Source: Pseudomonas azotoformans
Lineage (GTDB): Bacteria; Pseudomonadota; Gammaproteobacteria; Pseudomonadales; Pseudomonadaceae
Length of the DNA stretch: 64,000 nt
Assembly (NCBI RefSeq): GCF_900103345.1
Contig: NZ_LT629702.1
Location: 5,681,501-5,745,500, forward strand
Direction: 5' to 3'
Shown here one piece after another: positions 27,116-37,246 of the stretch. Numbering within the stretch: the first letter of the stretch is position 1; every line of letters starts with the position of its first letter. The position numbers and the translations under genes were made by a program. Under the pieces are notes generated by a model. That model was not told the origin of the DNA. It saw only the letters and a program-made list of their open reading frames with translations, and did not search any database.

Positions 27116-27446
27116 AGGCGGACTCCTTTTTTCTTTTGTCGGCGAACACATTTCCGAGCGGCAATGCCATTCCTGGCTGCCTCTGAATGTGGTCGCGAAA
27201 TGCAGCTCGTCGATACCGGCAACGCGGTAAAAATCCGAGCCATGAGCGCAGCCTCGTCAGGCTAACTTGCTGATTTATCAGCCCCTGTTCCGAGTGCGGT
27301 AGCAGGGGAGTGGACGTCTCGACCTTTTAAAAGGTTCCACACTTGGCAGCATTTAGCCACCCCCAATCGGGTGAACAGTGGTCCGGAACCTGGGGTTTGC
27401 GCTATACTCGCCGCCCTTTTTTGACTCACCTGCCAGGCGATTTCCC
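27116..27446. promoter_or_regulatory. Divergent intergenic region opuC / prfC
   Basis: 331 bp without a gene. It should hold the opuC promoter (minus) and the prfC promoter (plus). A good -10 match TATACT is at 27403-27408, 39 bases before the prfC ATG, but no convincing -35 lies at the right distance. A short palindrome CCTTTTAAAAGG sits near 27321-27332. Nothing else is recognised. Confidence 0.5.
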
Positions 27447-29030
<1,584 letters not shown>

Positions 29031-29048
29031 GGGCTGAGCGGTAAATAG

Positions 29049-29080
29049 AAGGGTGAAGCTGTGATGGCTTCACCCTTTTT
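29049..29080 (+). terminator. Rho-independent terminator of prfC
   Basis: AAGGGTGAAGC / GCTTCACCCTT stem (11 bp, 7-base loop) followed by TTT, 18 bases past the prfC stop. Confidence 0.88.
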
Positions 29081-29102
29081 ATTGGCCAAACACAAATTAA
29101 AA

Positions 29103-29147
29103 TGTGGGAGGGGGCAAGTCGAATCGTCGCACCGCACCTCCCACATT
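29103..29147. repeat. Degenerate REP-like element
   Basis: GTGGGAGG...CCTCCCAC outer arms as in the REPINs, but the inner GGCTTGCCCCC part is eroded and the spacer is short. It is probably a decayed or internally deleted copy of the family seen at 13566. Confidence 0.5.
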
Positions 29148-29242
29148 TTGATCTTCATCGATCAGGGCCATTGGCGAGAAACCCACATCCCGTCTAGCGT
29201 TTCAGGTATTTCACTCACCCATCGACGGAATAGGAGGCCACC

Positions 29243-29488
29243 GTGCGTATAACTCAACGCGCCTTTCAACTGGTGCTGCTCGGGGCTTTGGGGTTGTCCG
29301 CCTCATTGGCGCTGGCTGGCGCCGGAACGCCCCAATGGAAGGACACGGGCCCTGTTACCAAGAAGAAGCAGCAGGAGGTCAACTCTGGCAGTTGGCAACC
29401 CCAGGCGCAGCCTGCGCCCAAGGAAGACGCCGAAAACCCCTACAACGAAGGGGAAGACAGCGAAACCTATGATGACGGTGACACCTGA
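29243..29488 (+). CDS. Small exported hydrophilic protein, acidic C-terminus, unknown function
   Basis: 81 residues starting at GTG 29243, five bases after a strong AGGAGG. A signal peptide (LVLLGALGLSASLALAGA) would be cleaved after ALA. The mature part is about 55 residues, low in complexity and without Cys: a KKKQQ basic patch, a Gln/Pro stretch (QPQAQPAPKE) and an acidic tail (GEDSETYDDGDT). It is probably disordered in the periplasm. I recognise no family. A second gene of the same size and plan follows 97 bases later, on the same strand. Confidence 0.7.
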   Translation: MRITQRAFQLVLLGALGLSASLALAGAGTPQWKDTGPVTKKKQQEVNSGSWQPQAQPAPKEDAENPYNEGEDSETYDDGDT

Positions 29489-29585
29489 TAGCTGGCGCAA
29501 ACCCTCTATCACAACTAGCTTCAAGGACTGGCGACGGTAAATCGCTGTCGTACGGATTCATTTACTGACTGGACGGAAATCGACC

Positions 29586-29831
29586 ATGAGTATTTTTCAA
29601 CGAGTCGTGCTGTTGATAAAAGTGCTGGTGCTGATGTCTTTGGGTATGTCGGCGGCCTGGGCGCATAACCCGGTGCACAGCGGTCAGGCGGGCTTTTCGG
29701 CGTCGCATGACAATGGGCTGTTACTGGCTAAGTCTGAGGCGCAGGGTGAAGACAAGGAGGACGATGACTCCACCAGCCAGGAGCCAGACACCGACGACCC
29801 GGACGGCGATGAAGGCGACAGCCAAACGTAG
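29586..29831 (+). CDS. Small exported, very acidic protein, unknown function
   Basis: 81 residues from ATG 29586; the upstream GGACGGA is a weak ribosome site. The N-terminal hydrophobic stretch (VLLIKVLVLMSLGMSAAWA) looks like a signal peptide cleaved after AWA, giving a mature N-terminus beginning HNPVHSG with two His. The last 32 residues contain 15 Asp/Glu. It shares length, export and an acidic tail with the preceding gene, but they are not clear sequence paralogs. A metal- or calcium-binding role is conceivable but unsupported. A hairpin follows at 29849-29891. Confidence 0.62.
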   Translation: MSIFQRVVLLIKVLVLMSLGMSAAWAHNPVHSGQAGFSASHDNGLLLAKSEAQGEDKEDDDSTSQEPDTDDPDGDEGDSQT

Positions 29832-29848
29832 GTCTTAGCCAAAAGAAA

Positions 29849-29891
29849 GCCCCTCCCACCCGGCTGATGCGCAACCGGGTGGGAAGGGCTG
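29849..29891. terminator. Strong hairpin, probable terminator (bidirectional candidate)
   Basis: AGCCCCTCCCACCCGG pairs with CCGGGTGGGAAGGGCT (one mismatch) around an 11-base loop. On the minus strand it is followed by TTCTTTTGG, so it may end the dpp operon coming from the right. On the plus strand the T-run is absent. Confidence 0.55.
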
Positions 29892-29920
29892 TAAAACACA
29901 TTACCGCTGCTGACCCCTTG

Positions 29921-30019
29921 TAGGAACGAGCTTGCTCGCGAAGAACGCAAGGCCACTGGGTTAGACCAGGATGCCCGCGTCAGCGTTGACGTTTTTCGCG
30001 AGCAAGCTCGCTCCTACAG
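29921..30019. repeat. REPIN of the GCGAGCAAGCTCGC type
   Basis: Arms TGTAGGAACGAGCTTGCTCG and TTCGCGAGCAAGCTCGCTCC(TACA) flank a spacer of about 55 bases. It is a second repeat family, distinct from the GGGGGCTTGCCCCC type; also found at 48794. It lies between the small acidic protein gene and dppF. Confidence 0.82.
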
Positions 30020-30034
30020 GGCGCGGTGCCGGCC

Positions 30035-31006
30035 TCAAGCCACGAATTGCTCCGCGTAATGGCATGCCACCTGACGGTTATCCAGGGCACGCAGTTGCGG
30101 TTCCTCGGTGCTGCACCGCGCCGTCGCATACGGGCAGCGCTTGTGGAAGGCGCAGCCAGGTGGCGGGTTCAGCGGGTTGGGCAACTCGCCGACGATCTTG
30201 ATCTTCGGCTTGTTCGGGTCCGGGTGGATGGTCGGGGTGGCCGACAGCAGCGCCTGGGTGTACGGGTGCAGCGGGCGGGCGTAGATGTCTTCCTTGGGGC
30301 CGACTTCCACCGGGCGGCCGAGGTACATCACCATCACGTCATCGGCGACATGCTGCACCACCGCCAGGTTGTGGGAGATGAACACGTAGGCCGTGTTGAA
30401 TTCCTGCTGCAGGTCCATGAACAGGTTGAGCACCTGGGCCTGGATCGACACGTCGAGTGCCGAGGTCGGTTCATCCGCCACCAGCACCTTCGGTTGCAGC
30501 ATCATCGCGCGGGCCAGGGCGATGCGCTGGCGCTGACCGCCGGAGAACATGTGCGGGTAGCGCTGATAATGCTCGGGGCGCAGGCCCACTTGCTTCATCA
30601 TCGCCTGCACTTTTTCGCGGCGTTCGGCGGCGGACAGGTTGGTGTTGATCAACAGCGGCTCGCCGAGTTGATCACCGACTTTCTGGCGTGGGTTGAGCGA
30701 CGCATACGGGCTCTGGAACACCATCTGCACGTCTTTGCGCAATTGCTTGCGCTGGGCCTTGTCGGCACCGGCGACTTCCTGGCCGGCGATTTTCAGGGAG
30801 CCCGACGACGGCTCTTCAATCAGCGTGAGGGCGCGGGCCAGGGTGGATTTGCCGCAACCCGACTCGCCCACGACGGCGAGGGTCTTGCCGGCTTCCAATT
30901 CAAAGGACACGCCATTGAGGGCGCGCACCAGCGCGTGGCCCTTGAACAGGCCACGGGACACTTCGTAGTGACGGGTCAGGTCGCGGGCGGTAAGAACGAC
31001 GGCCAT
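30035..31006 (-). CDS. dppF: Dipeptide ABC transporter ATP-binding protein DppF
   Basis: 323 residues. Walker A is GESGCGKSTLARAL, signature is FSGGQRQRIALARA and Walker B is VLVADEPTSALD. The C-terminal oligopeptide-transporter extension has the Cys-rich CAFHKRCPYATARC motif typical of DppD/DppF. With DppD it powers DppBC for di- and tripeptide import. Its ATG shares one base with the dppD stop, so the two are coupled. It is the last gene of the locus. Confidence 0.95.
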   Translation of the reverse strand: MAVVLTARDLTRHYEVSRGLFKGHALVRALNGVSFELEAGKTLAVVGESGCGKSTLARALTLIEEPSSGSLKIAGQEVAGADKAQRKQLRKDVQMVFQSPYASLNPRQKVGDQLGEPLLINTNLSAAERREKVQAMMKQVGLRPEHYQRYPHMFSGGQRQRIALARAMMLQPKVLVADEPTSALDVSIQAQVLNLFMDLQQEFNTAYVFISHNLAVVQHVADDVMVMYLGRPVEVGPKEDIYARPLHPYTQALLSATPTIHPDPNKPKIKIVGELPNPLNPPPGCAFHKRCPYATARCSTEEPQLRALDNRQVACHYAEQFVA

Positions 31007-31974
31007 TACGCCACCTCCTGGTTCAAGGGGTAGAAGCAGCGCGCAAGGCTGTTGGTTTTTGGATCAAGCCCCGGACGCTGGGCACGGCAGCTTTCCTGCA
31101 CGTACGGGCAGCGCGGCGACAGCAGGCAACCCTGCGGGCGGTCATAACGACCTGGAACGATACCCGGCAGCGTGGCCAGGCGAGTGGCGCCGAGGCTGTG
31201 CTCGGGGATCGCCTTGAGCAGCGCTTCGCTGTAGGGGTGCGCCGGGATGTCGAACAACTGCGGCACCTGGCCGACTTCCACGGCTTGGCCGGCGTACATC
31301 ACGCACACGCGCTGAGCGGTTTCCGCCACGACAGCAAGGTCGTGAGTGATCAGCACCAGGCCCATGTTCTGCTCTTTCTGCAGGGCCAGCAGCAGTTCCA
31401 TGATCTGCGCCTGGATGGTCACGTCCAACGCCGTGGTCGGTTCGTCCGCGATCAGCAGTTTCGGCTCGCCGGCAATCGCCATGGCGATGGCCACACGCTG
31501 GCTCATACCGCCGGACAGTTGGTGCGGGTAGGCATCCATACGGCTGGCAGCGCCCGGGATTTCCACCTTTTCCAACAGTTCGATGGCGCGTTTGCGCGCT
31601 TGTTTGCCGGACATTTTCAGGTGCAGGCGCAGCACTTCTTCAATCTGGAAGCCCACGGTGTAGCTGGGGTTCAGCGCGGTCATCGGGTCCTGGAACACCA
31701 TCGCCAGGTCTTTGCCGACGATCTGACGGCGCTGGCGGTTGCTCAACTTGAGCATGTCCTTACCGTCGAAGTTAAGGGCGTCGGCAGTAACGATGCCGGG
31801 GTGCTCGATCAGGCCCATCAGCGCCATCATGGTCACGGATTTACCCGAGCCCGACTCGCCAACGATGGCCAGTACTTCGCCTTTGTCGACGGAAATGTCG
31901 AGGCCATCGACCACCGGTACGGCAGTCTTGTCGCCGAAGCGCACGTTGAGATTCTTGATTTCTAACAGTGACAT
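31006..31974 (-). CDS. dppD: Dipeptide ABC transporter ATP-binding protein DppD
   Basis: 322 residues from ATG 31974 ([14 protein letters not shown]), preceded by GAGGAGAT; a longer in-frame start would extend into dppC. Walker A is [14 protein letters not shown], signature is [12 protein letters not shown] and Walker B is [12 protein letters not shown]. The C-terminus has the family Cys motif ([13 protein letters not shown]). It is the partner ATPase of DppF; the two genes overlap by one base. Confidence 0.95.
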   Translation of the reverse strand: MSLLEIKNLNVRFGDKTAVPVVDGLDISVDKGEVLAIVGESGSGKSVTMMALMGLIEHPGIVTADALNFDGKDMLKLSNRQRRQIVGKDLAMVFQDPMTALNPSYTVGFQIEEVLRLHLKMSGKQARKRAIELLEKVEIPGAASRMDAYPHQLSGGMSQRVAIAMAIAGEPKLLIADEPTTALDVTIQAQIMELLLALQKEQNMGLVLITHDLAVVAETAQRVCVMYAGQAVEVGQVPQLFDIPAHPYSEALLKAIPEHSLGATRLATLPGIVPGRYDRPQGCLLSPRCPYVQESCRAQRPGLDPKTNSLARCFYPLNQEVA

Positions 31975-31984
31975 GGGAATCTCC

Positions 31985-32902
31985 TCAGGCGGCGTTCTTG
32001 AGTTTCGGGTCCAGCGCATCGCGCAGGCCGTCGCCCATCAAGTTGATTGCCAGCACGCTGAGCAAAATGGTCAAACCAGGCAGGCTCACCACCCACCAGG
32101 CGCGTTCGATGTAGTCACGGGCCGAAGCCAGCATGGTGCCCCACTCAGGGGTTGGCGGTTGTACGCCAAGGCCGAGGAAGCCGAGGGCCGCGGCATCGAG
32201 GATCGCCGAAGAGAAACTCAGGGTGGCCTGGACGATCAGCGGTGCCATGCAGTTGGGCAGCACGGTGATGAACATCAGGCGCGGCAGGCCGGCACCGGCG
32301 AGGCGCGCGGCGGTCACGTAGTCGCGGTTCAGTTCGCCCATCACCGCAGCACGGGTCAGACGCACGTAGGACGGCAGCGAGACGATGGCGATGGCGATCA
32401 CGGTGTTGATCAGGCCTGGGCCGAGGATTGCCACAATGGCGACAGCCAGCAGCAGCGACGGCAGGGCCAGCATGATGTCCATCAGACGCATGATGGTCGG
32501 GCCGAGCAAGCGCGGGAAGAACCCGGCGAACAGACCCAGCAGGATCCCCGGGATCAGCGACATCACCACCGACGACAAGCCGATCAGCAAGGACAGGCGC
32601 GAGCCCTGGATCAGGCGCGACAGCAGGTCACGGCCCAGTTCGTCGGTGCCAAGCAGGAATTGCATCTGCCCACCTTCCAACCAGGCCGGTGGGGTCAGCA
32701 GGAAGTCGCGGTATTGCTCGCTCGGGTTATGCGGCGCAACCCACGGAGCGAAGATCGCGCAGAACACGATCAGCAACATGAACAGCAGGCCGGCAACCGC
32801 GCCTTTGTTCTTGGAGAAGGCTTGCCAGAATTCTTTGTACGGGGACGGGTACAGCAGGCTTTGATCGACTGCTGACACTGGAGTAGGTGTGGTCATGGTC
32901 AT
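31985..32902 (-). CDS. dppC: Dipeptide ABC transporter permease DppC
   Basis: A 305-residue permease. It has an N-terminal cytoplasmic segment, then a first span ([20 protein letters not shown]), a periplasmic loop with [20 protein letters not shown] typical of DppC/OppC, four or five further spans and an EAA loop ([21 protein letters not shown]). With DppB it forms the translocation channel. It starts 4 bases after the dppB stop and ends 10 bases before the dppD start. Confidence 0.94.
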   Translation of the reverse strand: MTMTTPTPVSAVDQSLLYPSPYKEFWQAFSKNKGAVAGLLFMLLIVFCAIFAPWVAPHNPSEQYRDFLLTPPAWLEGGQMQFLLGTDELGRDLLSRLIQGSRLSLLIGLSSVVMSLIPGILLGLFAGFFPRLLGPTIMRLMDIMLALPSLLLAVAIVAILGPGLINTVIAIAIVSLPSYVRLTRAAVMGELNRDYVTAARLAGAGLPRLMFITVLPNCMAPLIVQATLSFSSAILDAAALGFLGLGVQPPTPEWGTMLASARDYIERAWWVVSLPGLTILLSVLAINLMGDGLRDALDPKLKNAA

Positions 32903-32906
32903 GATC

Positions 32907-33917
32907 TCAGCGCTGGTGACGGATGCGTGGGTTGGCGAAGCCGTAGAGGATATCCACCACGAAGTTCACCAGGATCACCAGGCAGGCGATCAGCAGGATG
33001 CCGTTCTGCACCACCGGGTAGTCCCGCGCGCCAATGGCTTCGATCAGCCATTTGCCGATGCCGGGCCACGAGAAGATGGTTTCGGTCAGGACCGCACCGG
33101 CCAGCAGGGTACCGACTTGCAGGCCGACCACGGTCAGTACCGGGATCAGCGCGTTACGCAGGCCGTGCACGAACACCACGCGCGCCGGCGACAGGCCTTT
33201 GGCCTTGGCGGTACGGATGTAGTCTTCGCGCAGCACTTCGAGCATCGACGAACGGGTCATCCGCGCGATCACCGCCAGCGGAATGGTGCCGAGCACGATG
33301 GCCGGCAGGATCAGGTGGTGCAGGGCGTCGAAGAACGCGTCCGGCTCGTCAGCCAGCAGCGTGTCGATCAGCATGAAGCCGGTGCGCGGCTCAATGTCGT
33401 AGAGCAGGTCGATACGCCCGGAAACCGGGGTCCAGCCCAGGCTGACCGAGAAGAACATGATCAGGATCAGGCCCCACCAGAAGATTGGCATCGAGTATCC
33501 CGCCAGGGAGATGCCCATCACCCCATGGTCGAACAGGGATCCTCGCTTCAATGCCGCGATCACCCCGGCCAACAGGCCCAGAATACCGGCGAACAACAGG
33601 GCGGCCATGGACAGTTCCAGGGTCGCGGGGAAGAGGGCGGTGAACTCGGTCCACACGCTGGTACGGGTACGCAGCGATTCGCCAAGGTCACCCTGGGCAA
33701 GCTTGCCGACGTAATCCAGGTATTGCGCATACAGCGGCTTGTTAAGGCCAAGGCGTTCCATTGCCTGTGCGTGCATCTCGGGGTCGACGCGCCGCTCGCC
33801 CATCATGACTTCGACGGGGTCGCCAGGGATCATGCGAATCAACGCAAACGTGAGCAACGTGATGCCGAAGAACGTGGGGATCAATAACCCCAGTCGGCGG
33901 GCAATAAAACTAAACAT
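32907..33917 (-). CDS. dppB: Dipeptide ABC transporter permease DppB
   Basis: 336 residues from ATG 33917 (MFSFIARRLGLLIPTFF), near the usual DppB length. The N-terminal span (LLIPTFFGITLLTFALIRMI) is followed by the PGDPVEVMMG segment, the large periplasmic loop and further spans including the C-terminal LLIACLVILVNFVVDILYG. An EAA-type loop is visible (DYIRTAKAKGLSPARVVF). It is separated from the upstream binding-protein gene by 76 bases containing a strong hairpin (33955-33978). Confidence 0.94.
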   Translation of the reverse strand: MFSFIARRLGLLIPTFFGITLLTFALIRMIPGDPVEVMMGERRVDPEMHAQAMERLGLNKPLYAQYLDYVGKLAQGDLGESLRTRTSVWTEFTALFPATLELSMAALLFAGILGLLAGVIAALKRGSLFDHGVMGISLAGYSMPIFWWGLILIMFFSVSLGWTPVSGRIDLLYDIEPRTGFMLIDTLLADEPDAFFDALHHLILPAIVLGTIPLAVIARMTRSSMLEVLREDYIRTAKAKGLSPARVVFVHGLRNALIPVLTVVGLQVGTLLAGAVLTETIFSWPGIGKWLIEAIGARDYPVVQNGILLIACLVILVNFVVDILYGFANPRIRHQR

Positions 33918-33954
33918 CTTGTCGTGTACCTCAATCAGCCGGTTAGGCAGGTCC

Positions 33955-33978
33955 GGCGCCGTCAATGTCGACGGCGCC
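33955..33978 (-). other. Intercistronic hairpin between dppA4 and dppB
   Basis: GGCGCCGTC pairs perfectly with GACGGCGCC (9 bp, 6-base loop). No T-run follows on the minus (transcribed) strand, so it is more likely an mRNA-stability or partial-attenuation element than a full terminator. Confidence 0.6.
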
Positions 33979-33993
33979 GAGCGTTTTTCTTAT

Positions 33994-35589
33994 TTACTTC
34001 ACCTGGGTGGTGGCGAAGTTATTGTTCGTCAGAGGGCTTTGGGTATAACCCTCGACGTTCTTGCGCATAGCGGTGAACATTTTCGGGTAAGCCATGGGGA
34101 TCCATGGTTGGTCCTTGTCGAAAACGTCCATGGCTTGTTCATAGAGTGCAGCGCGTTGTGCGGGTTCAGCCACAGCGCGCGCCTTGTCGATCAAGTCTTG
34201 AAACTCTTTGTTACACCAGCGCGCGTAGTTTTCGCCGTTTTTCGCTGCATCGCAACTCAGGTTCGGCGTGAGGAAGTTGTCCGGGTCGCCGTTATCCCCC
34301 GCCCATCCGGCGGATACCATGTCGTGCTCACCGTTTTTAGCACGCTTGAGCATTTCACCCCATTCCATGACTTTGATATTCACCTTCAGGCCAATCTGCG
34401 CCAGATCCGCCTGCATGCGCTGGGCGCCGAGCATCGGGTTAGGGTTGGTCGGGCCGCCGCCGTTACGGGTGAACAGGGTGAACTCGGTGCCTTCCGGCAC
34501 TCCCGCTTCCTTGAGCAGGGCACGGGCCTTGTCGAGGTCGCGCGGTGGGTTTTTCAGCTTGTCGTTGAAGCCCAGCAGCGTGGGGGGAAAAGGTCCGGTG
34601 GCATCGACAGCGTTGCCTTTGCCGTACAGCGATTCGTTGTAGCCTTTTTTGTCGAACGCGATGTTGATCGCGTGACGTACCCGCGCGTCGCTCATGTACT
34701 TGTGGGTGGTGTTCAGTGCGGTGTAGGCGGTGGTCATCGCCGCCAGTTCATCGACCTTCAGGTTCGGGTCTTTCTTGATGCTGGGCAGGTCATCGGGCTT
34801 GGGATATAGCGCGACCTGGCATTCGTTGGCCTTGAGCTTCTGCAGGCGCACGTTGTTGTCGACCGCAATGGCCAGGATCAACGGATCGGCCGGCGGCTTG
34901 CCACGGAAGTACTCCGGGTTGGCCTTGAAGCGCACCTGGGCATCTTTCTGGTAGCGGATGAAGATGAACGGGCCGGTACCGATCGGCTTGCTATTGAGCT
35001 CATCGGTCTTACCGGCGGCGAGCAGTTTGTCGGCGTATTCAGCGGAGTGGATGGCGGTAAACGGCATCGCAACATCGGCCAGGAACGGTGCTTCAGGGCG
35101 CGTCAGGGTGAAGACCACCGTGTGGTCATCAGTCTTCTCGACACTTTTGAGCAGTTCCTTGAAGCCCATGCTTTCGAAATAGGGGAAACCCGTGGTGGAT
35201 TTGTTATGCCAAGGGTGTTTCGGGTCCAACTGGCGCTGGAAGCTCCAGAGCACGTCATCGGCATTCAAGTTACGCGTGGGTTTGAAATAGTCGGTGGTGT
35301 GGAACTTGACGTCATCGCGCAGGTGGAACGTATAGGTCAGGCCGTCGTCACTGATTTCCCAGCTCTTGGCGAGCGCGGGAACGATTTCAGTGGTGCCTGG
35401 CTTGAAGTCCACCAAACGGTTGAACATGGTTTCAGCAGCGGCGTCAGCGGTCACGGCCGTGGTGTACAGGACCGGGTCGAAACCTTCCGGGCTGGCTTCG
35501 GTGCAGACCACCAGTGGTTTGGCCGAAACGCCGATGGCCACGCTCAACAGCGCGGCAGCCACGGCGGCTTGTAGTGGGAGCAATTTCAT
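33994..35589 (-). CDS. dppA4: Dipeptide-binding periplasmic protein (fourth DppA paralog, DppA4-like)
   Basis: 531 residues from ATG 35589, with a signal peptide (LLPLQAAVAAALLSVAIGVSA). The mature protein is a family-5 extracellular solute-binding protein (VVCTEASPEGFDP; GWAGDNGDPDNFL), binding di- or tripeptides. It is the most divergent of the four paralogs here (TTAVTADAAAETMFNRL where the others read TTATDN or TSGTDF). It lies directly upstream of dppBCDF and downstream of the porin gene. The number follows the PAO1 order that I recall. Confidence 0.9.
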   Translation of the reverse strand: MKLLPLQAAVAAALLSVAIGVSAKPLVVCTEASPEGFDPVLYTTAVTADAAAETMFNRLVDFKPGTTEIVPALAKSWEISDDGLTYTFHLRDDVKFHTTDYFKPTRNLNADDVLWSFQRQLDPKHPWHNKSTTGFPYFESMGFKELLKSVEKTDDHTVVFTLTRPEAPFLADVAMPFTAIHSAEYADKLLAAGKTDELNSKPIGTGPFIFIRYQKDAQVRFKANPEYFRGKPPADPLILAIAVDNNVRLQKLKANECQVALYPKPDDLPSIKKDPNLKVDELAAMTTAYTALNTTHKYMSDARVRHAINIAFDKKGYNESLYGKGNAVDATGPFPPTLLGFNDKLKNPPRDLDKARALLKEAGVPEGTEFTLFTRNGGGPTNPNPMLGAQRMQADLAQIGLKVNIKVMEWGEMLKRAKNGEHDMVSAGWAGDNGDPDNFLTPNLSCDAAKNGENYARWCNKEFQDLIDKARAVAEPAQRAALYEQAMDVFDKDQPWIPMAYPKMFTAMRKNVEGYTQSPLTNNNFATTQVK

Positions 35590-35630
35590 TCGGAGCCCTC
35601 TGCAATCGATGGGACCAGACAAGCGTAGAC

Positions 35631-35653
35631 GGCGGGCTCGTCCTGAGCCCGCC
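35631..35653 (-). other. Intercistronic hairpin between opdP and dppA4
   Basis: GGCGGGCTC pairs with GAGCCCGCC (9 bp, 5-base loop) in the 80-base gap. No T-run follows in the direction of transcription, so read-through to dppA4 is possible; a role in differential expression or mRNA stability is inferred. Confidence 0.55.
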
Positions 35654-35669
35654 GCTTACTTGGCGCTGA

Positions 35670-37076
35670 TTAAAGAATGTTGAACGGGATGGTGGTGACC
35701 AGGCGGAATTCGCGCAGGTTGCCGTCAGCCTGGTTCTCACTGGCGCGGTGCGTCACGTAGGTGGCGCGAACGGTGGAGGCTTTCAGAGGGCCGCTCTGGA
35801 CGGCGTAGGAAGTACCAATGCCGTATTCCTGGTGGTGCTCGCCGTTCTGGGCCTGAATGCCGTTGTAGGCGAAGTCTTTCACACCGTTGTCGCCACGGTA
35901 GTGAGTACCGTCGATACCCCAGCCGCGAGCCGAGTAGATGTTGAACTTCAGGCCTGGAATGCCGTATTCGGCCATGTTGATGCCGTAGGCAACCTGGAAG
36001 GACTTCTCGTTCGGACCGTTGAAGTCGGAAGTCAGGGAGTTGGCCAGGTAGATGCCGTTGGTTTCGTGCAGGTAGTCGAAGTACTCGTTGCCGTTCACTT
36101 CCTGGTACGAGAAGGTCAGGCTATGAGCCTGGTGGGTCAGGCCGAACGACAGCGAGTAAGTGTCGTTGTCGATCTTGCCCATCAACTTTTTGCCTTCGTC
36201 GACGGTCTTGTAGTAGTTCAGGCCGGTGGTCAGGCTCAGTACCTGGCTGTCACCCAGCTCATGGGTAGCGCCGAAGTAGTACTGGTTCCAGAAGTCTTCC
36301 ACGTTGGCGGCGAACAGGCTGGTCTTCAGGCTCTTGAATGGCTGGTAGTTGACGCCGAGGGTACTGACCTTGTCGGTCTCCTGCTTGCCATTGCCGTATT
36401 CAGTGCGGAATTTCGACAGGCTCTGTTCGGTACGTGGCGAAACGCGGTCAAACACGCCACCCTGGAACGACAGGTTGCTGAATTCTTCGCTGTTGAAACT
36501 CACACCTTCGAAGCTCGAAGGCAATGCACGGTTGCCGATGGTGTCGACGATGCCGCTGCTGAAGTTTTGGCGACCGGCGGTCAACGTGGTGTTCGACACA
36601 CGGAACTTGACGTTGGCCAGGCCCAGTTTGCTCCACTGGTCCACGGCGTCGCCGTAGGAATGGGCCAGGGTGCGGTTGGAGCCGCCGGCGATGTCTTTTT
36701 GACCGCGGATCAGTGCAATGGCGTTGTATGCCGCGACTTCAGTCGAGACACCTACAGTGCCTTGGGTAAAGCCCGAGGTGTAGTTGAGGATGGTGCCCTG
36801 AGCCCAGTTGTAACGACGGGAGGTGGTGGTCTTGACCTTGTCGCCTTCGTTTTTAAAGTAGCCGAAACGGTCGCCACGGAACTTCATTTCGTTGGAGTAC
36901 CAGTTACGCGTGGTACCGCCCAGGCTCTGGCCGTCGATAAAGCCCTTGGCCTCGCTTTGGGCGCTGGTGCCGGCCAGTGTGGTCGGAACGAAGTCCTGGC
37001 TTTGGGTTTCAGCGTAGGCGGTGGCCGTGATGCTGCTGATGGCCAGGGCCAGAAGCGCTTTGCTGCTCAGTTTCAT
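35670..37076 (-). CDS. opdP: OprD-family outer-membrane porin, dipeptide-specific (OpdP-like)
   Basis: 468 residues from ATG 37076, with a signal peptide ending ITATAYA. It has the OprD-family features: KGFIDGQSLGGTTRNWYSNE near the mature N-terminus, 18-strand barrel sequences, GRQNFSSGIVDTIGNRALPSSFEG and the terminal Phe-containing strand (LVTTIPFNIL). OprD-type porins admit basic amino acids or small peptides. The location inside a dpp locus, as I recall for opdP in PAO1 (glycine-glutamate/dipeptide uptake), argues for OpdP. It provides the outer-membrane step for the adjacent transporter. OprD paralogs are many, so the exact substrate is inferred from context. Confidence 0.87.
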   Translation of the reverse strand: MKLSSKALLALAISSITATAYAETQSQDFVPTTLAGTSAQSEAKGFIDGQSLGGTTRNWYSNEMKFRGDRFGYFKNEGDKVKTTTSRRYNWAQGTILNYTSGFTQGTVGVSTEVAAYNAIALIRGQKDIAGGSNRTLAHSYGDAVDQWSKLGLANVKFRVSNTTLTAGRQNFSSGIVDTIGNRALPSSFEGVSFNSEEFSNLSFQGGVFDRVSPRTEQSLSKFRTEYGNGKQETDKVSTLGVNYQPFKSLKTSLFAANVEDFWNQYYFGATHELGDSQVLSLTTGLNYYKTVDEGKKLMGKIDNDTYSLSFGLTHQAHSLTFSYQEVNGNEYFDYLHETNGIYLANSLTSDFNGPNEKSFQVAYGINMAEYGIPGLKFNIYSARGWGIDGTHYRGDNGVKDFAYNGIQAQNGEHHQEYGIGTSYAVQSGPLKASTVRATYVTHRASENQADGNLREFRLVTTIPFNIL

Positions 37077-37246
37077 GGATGAAGCTCCTTTGGTTCTCTT
37101 TTTAATGCCGGTCTTTTTTGGTGATCCGGCTATTGGGTGTGTAACTCGTTCAAGCCATTGCAAACGTTTGGCGTAGGAAAATTCCCAACAAAAGGCCGCG
37201 CGTTTGCAGCAAGGCGGGGGCCGCCCTGCGCAATCCGGTTATTTTC

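Noticed and set aside
26232..27170. Minus-strand frame of 312 codons overlapping the opuCD and opuCC genes
   Set aside because: It is the wrong frame of two overlapping ABC genes; the product is Arg/Pro/His-rich. The opuCD frame shows proper membrane helices and an EAA loop.
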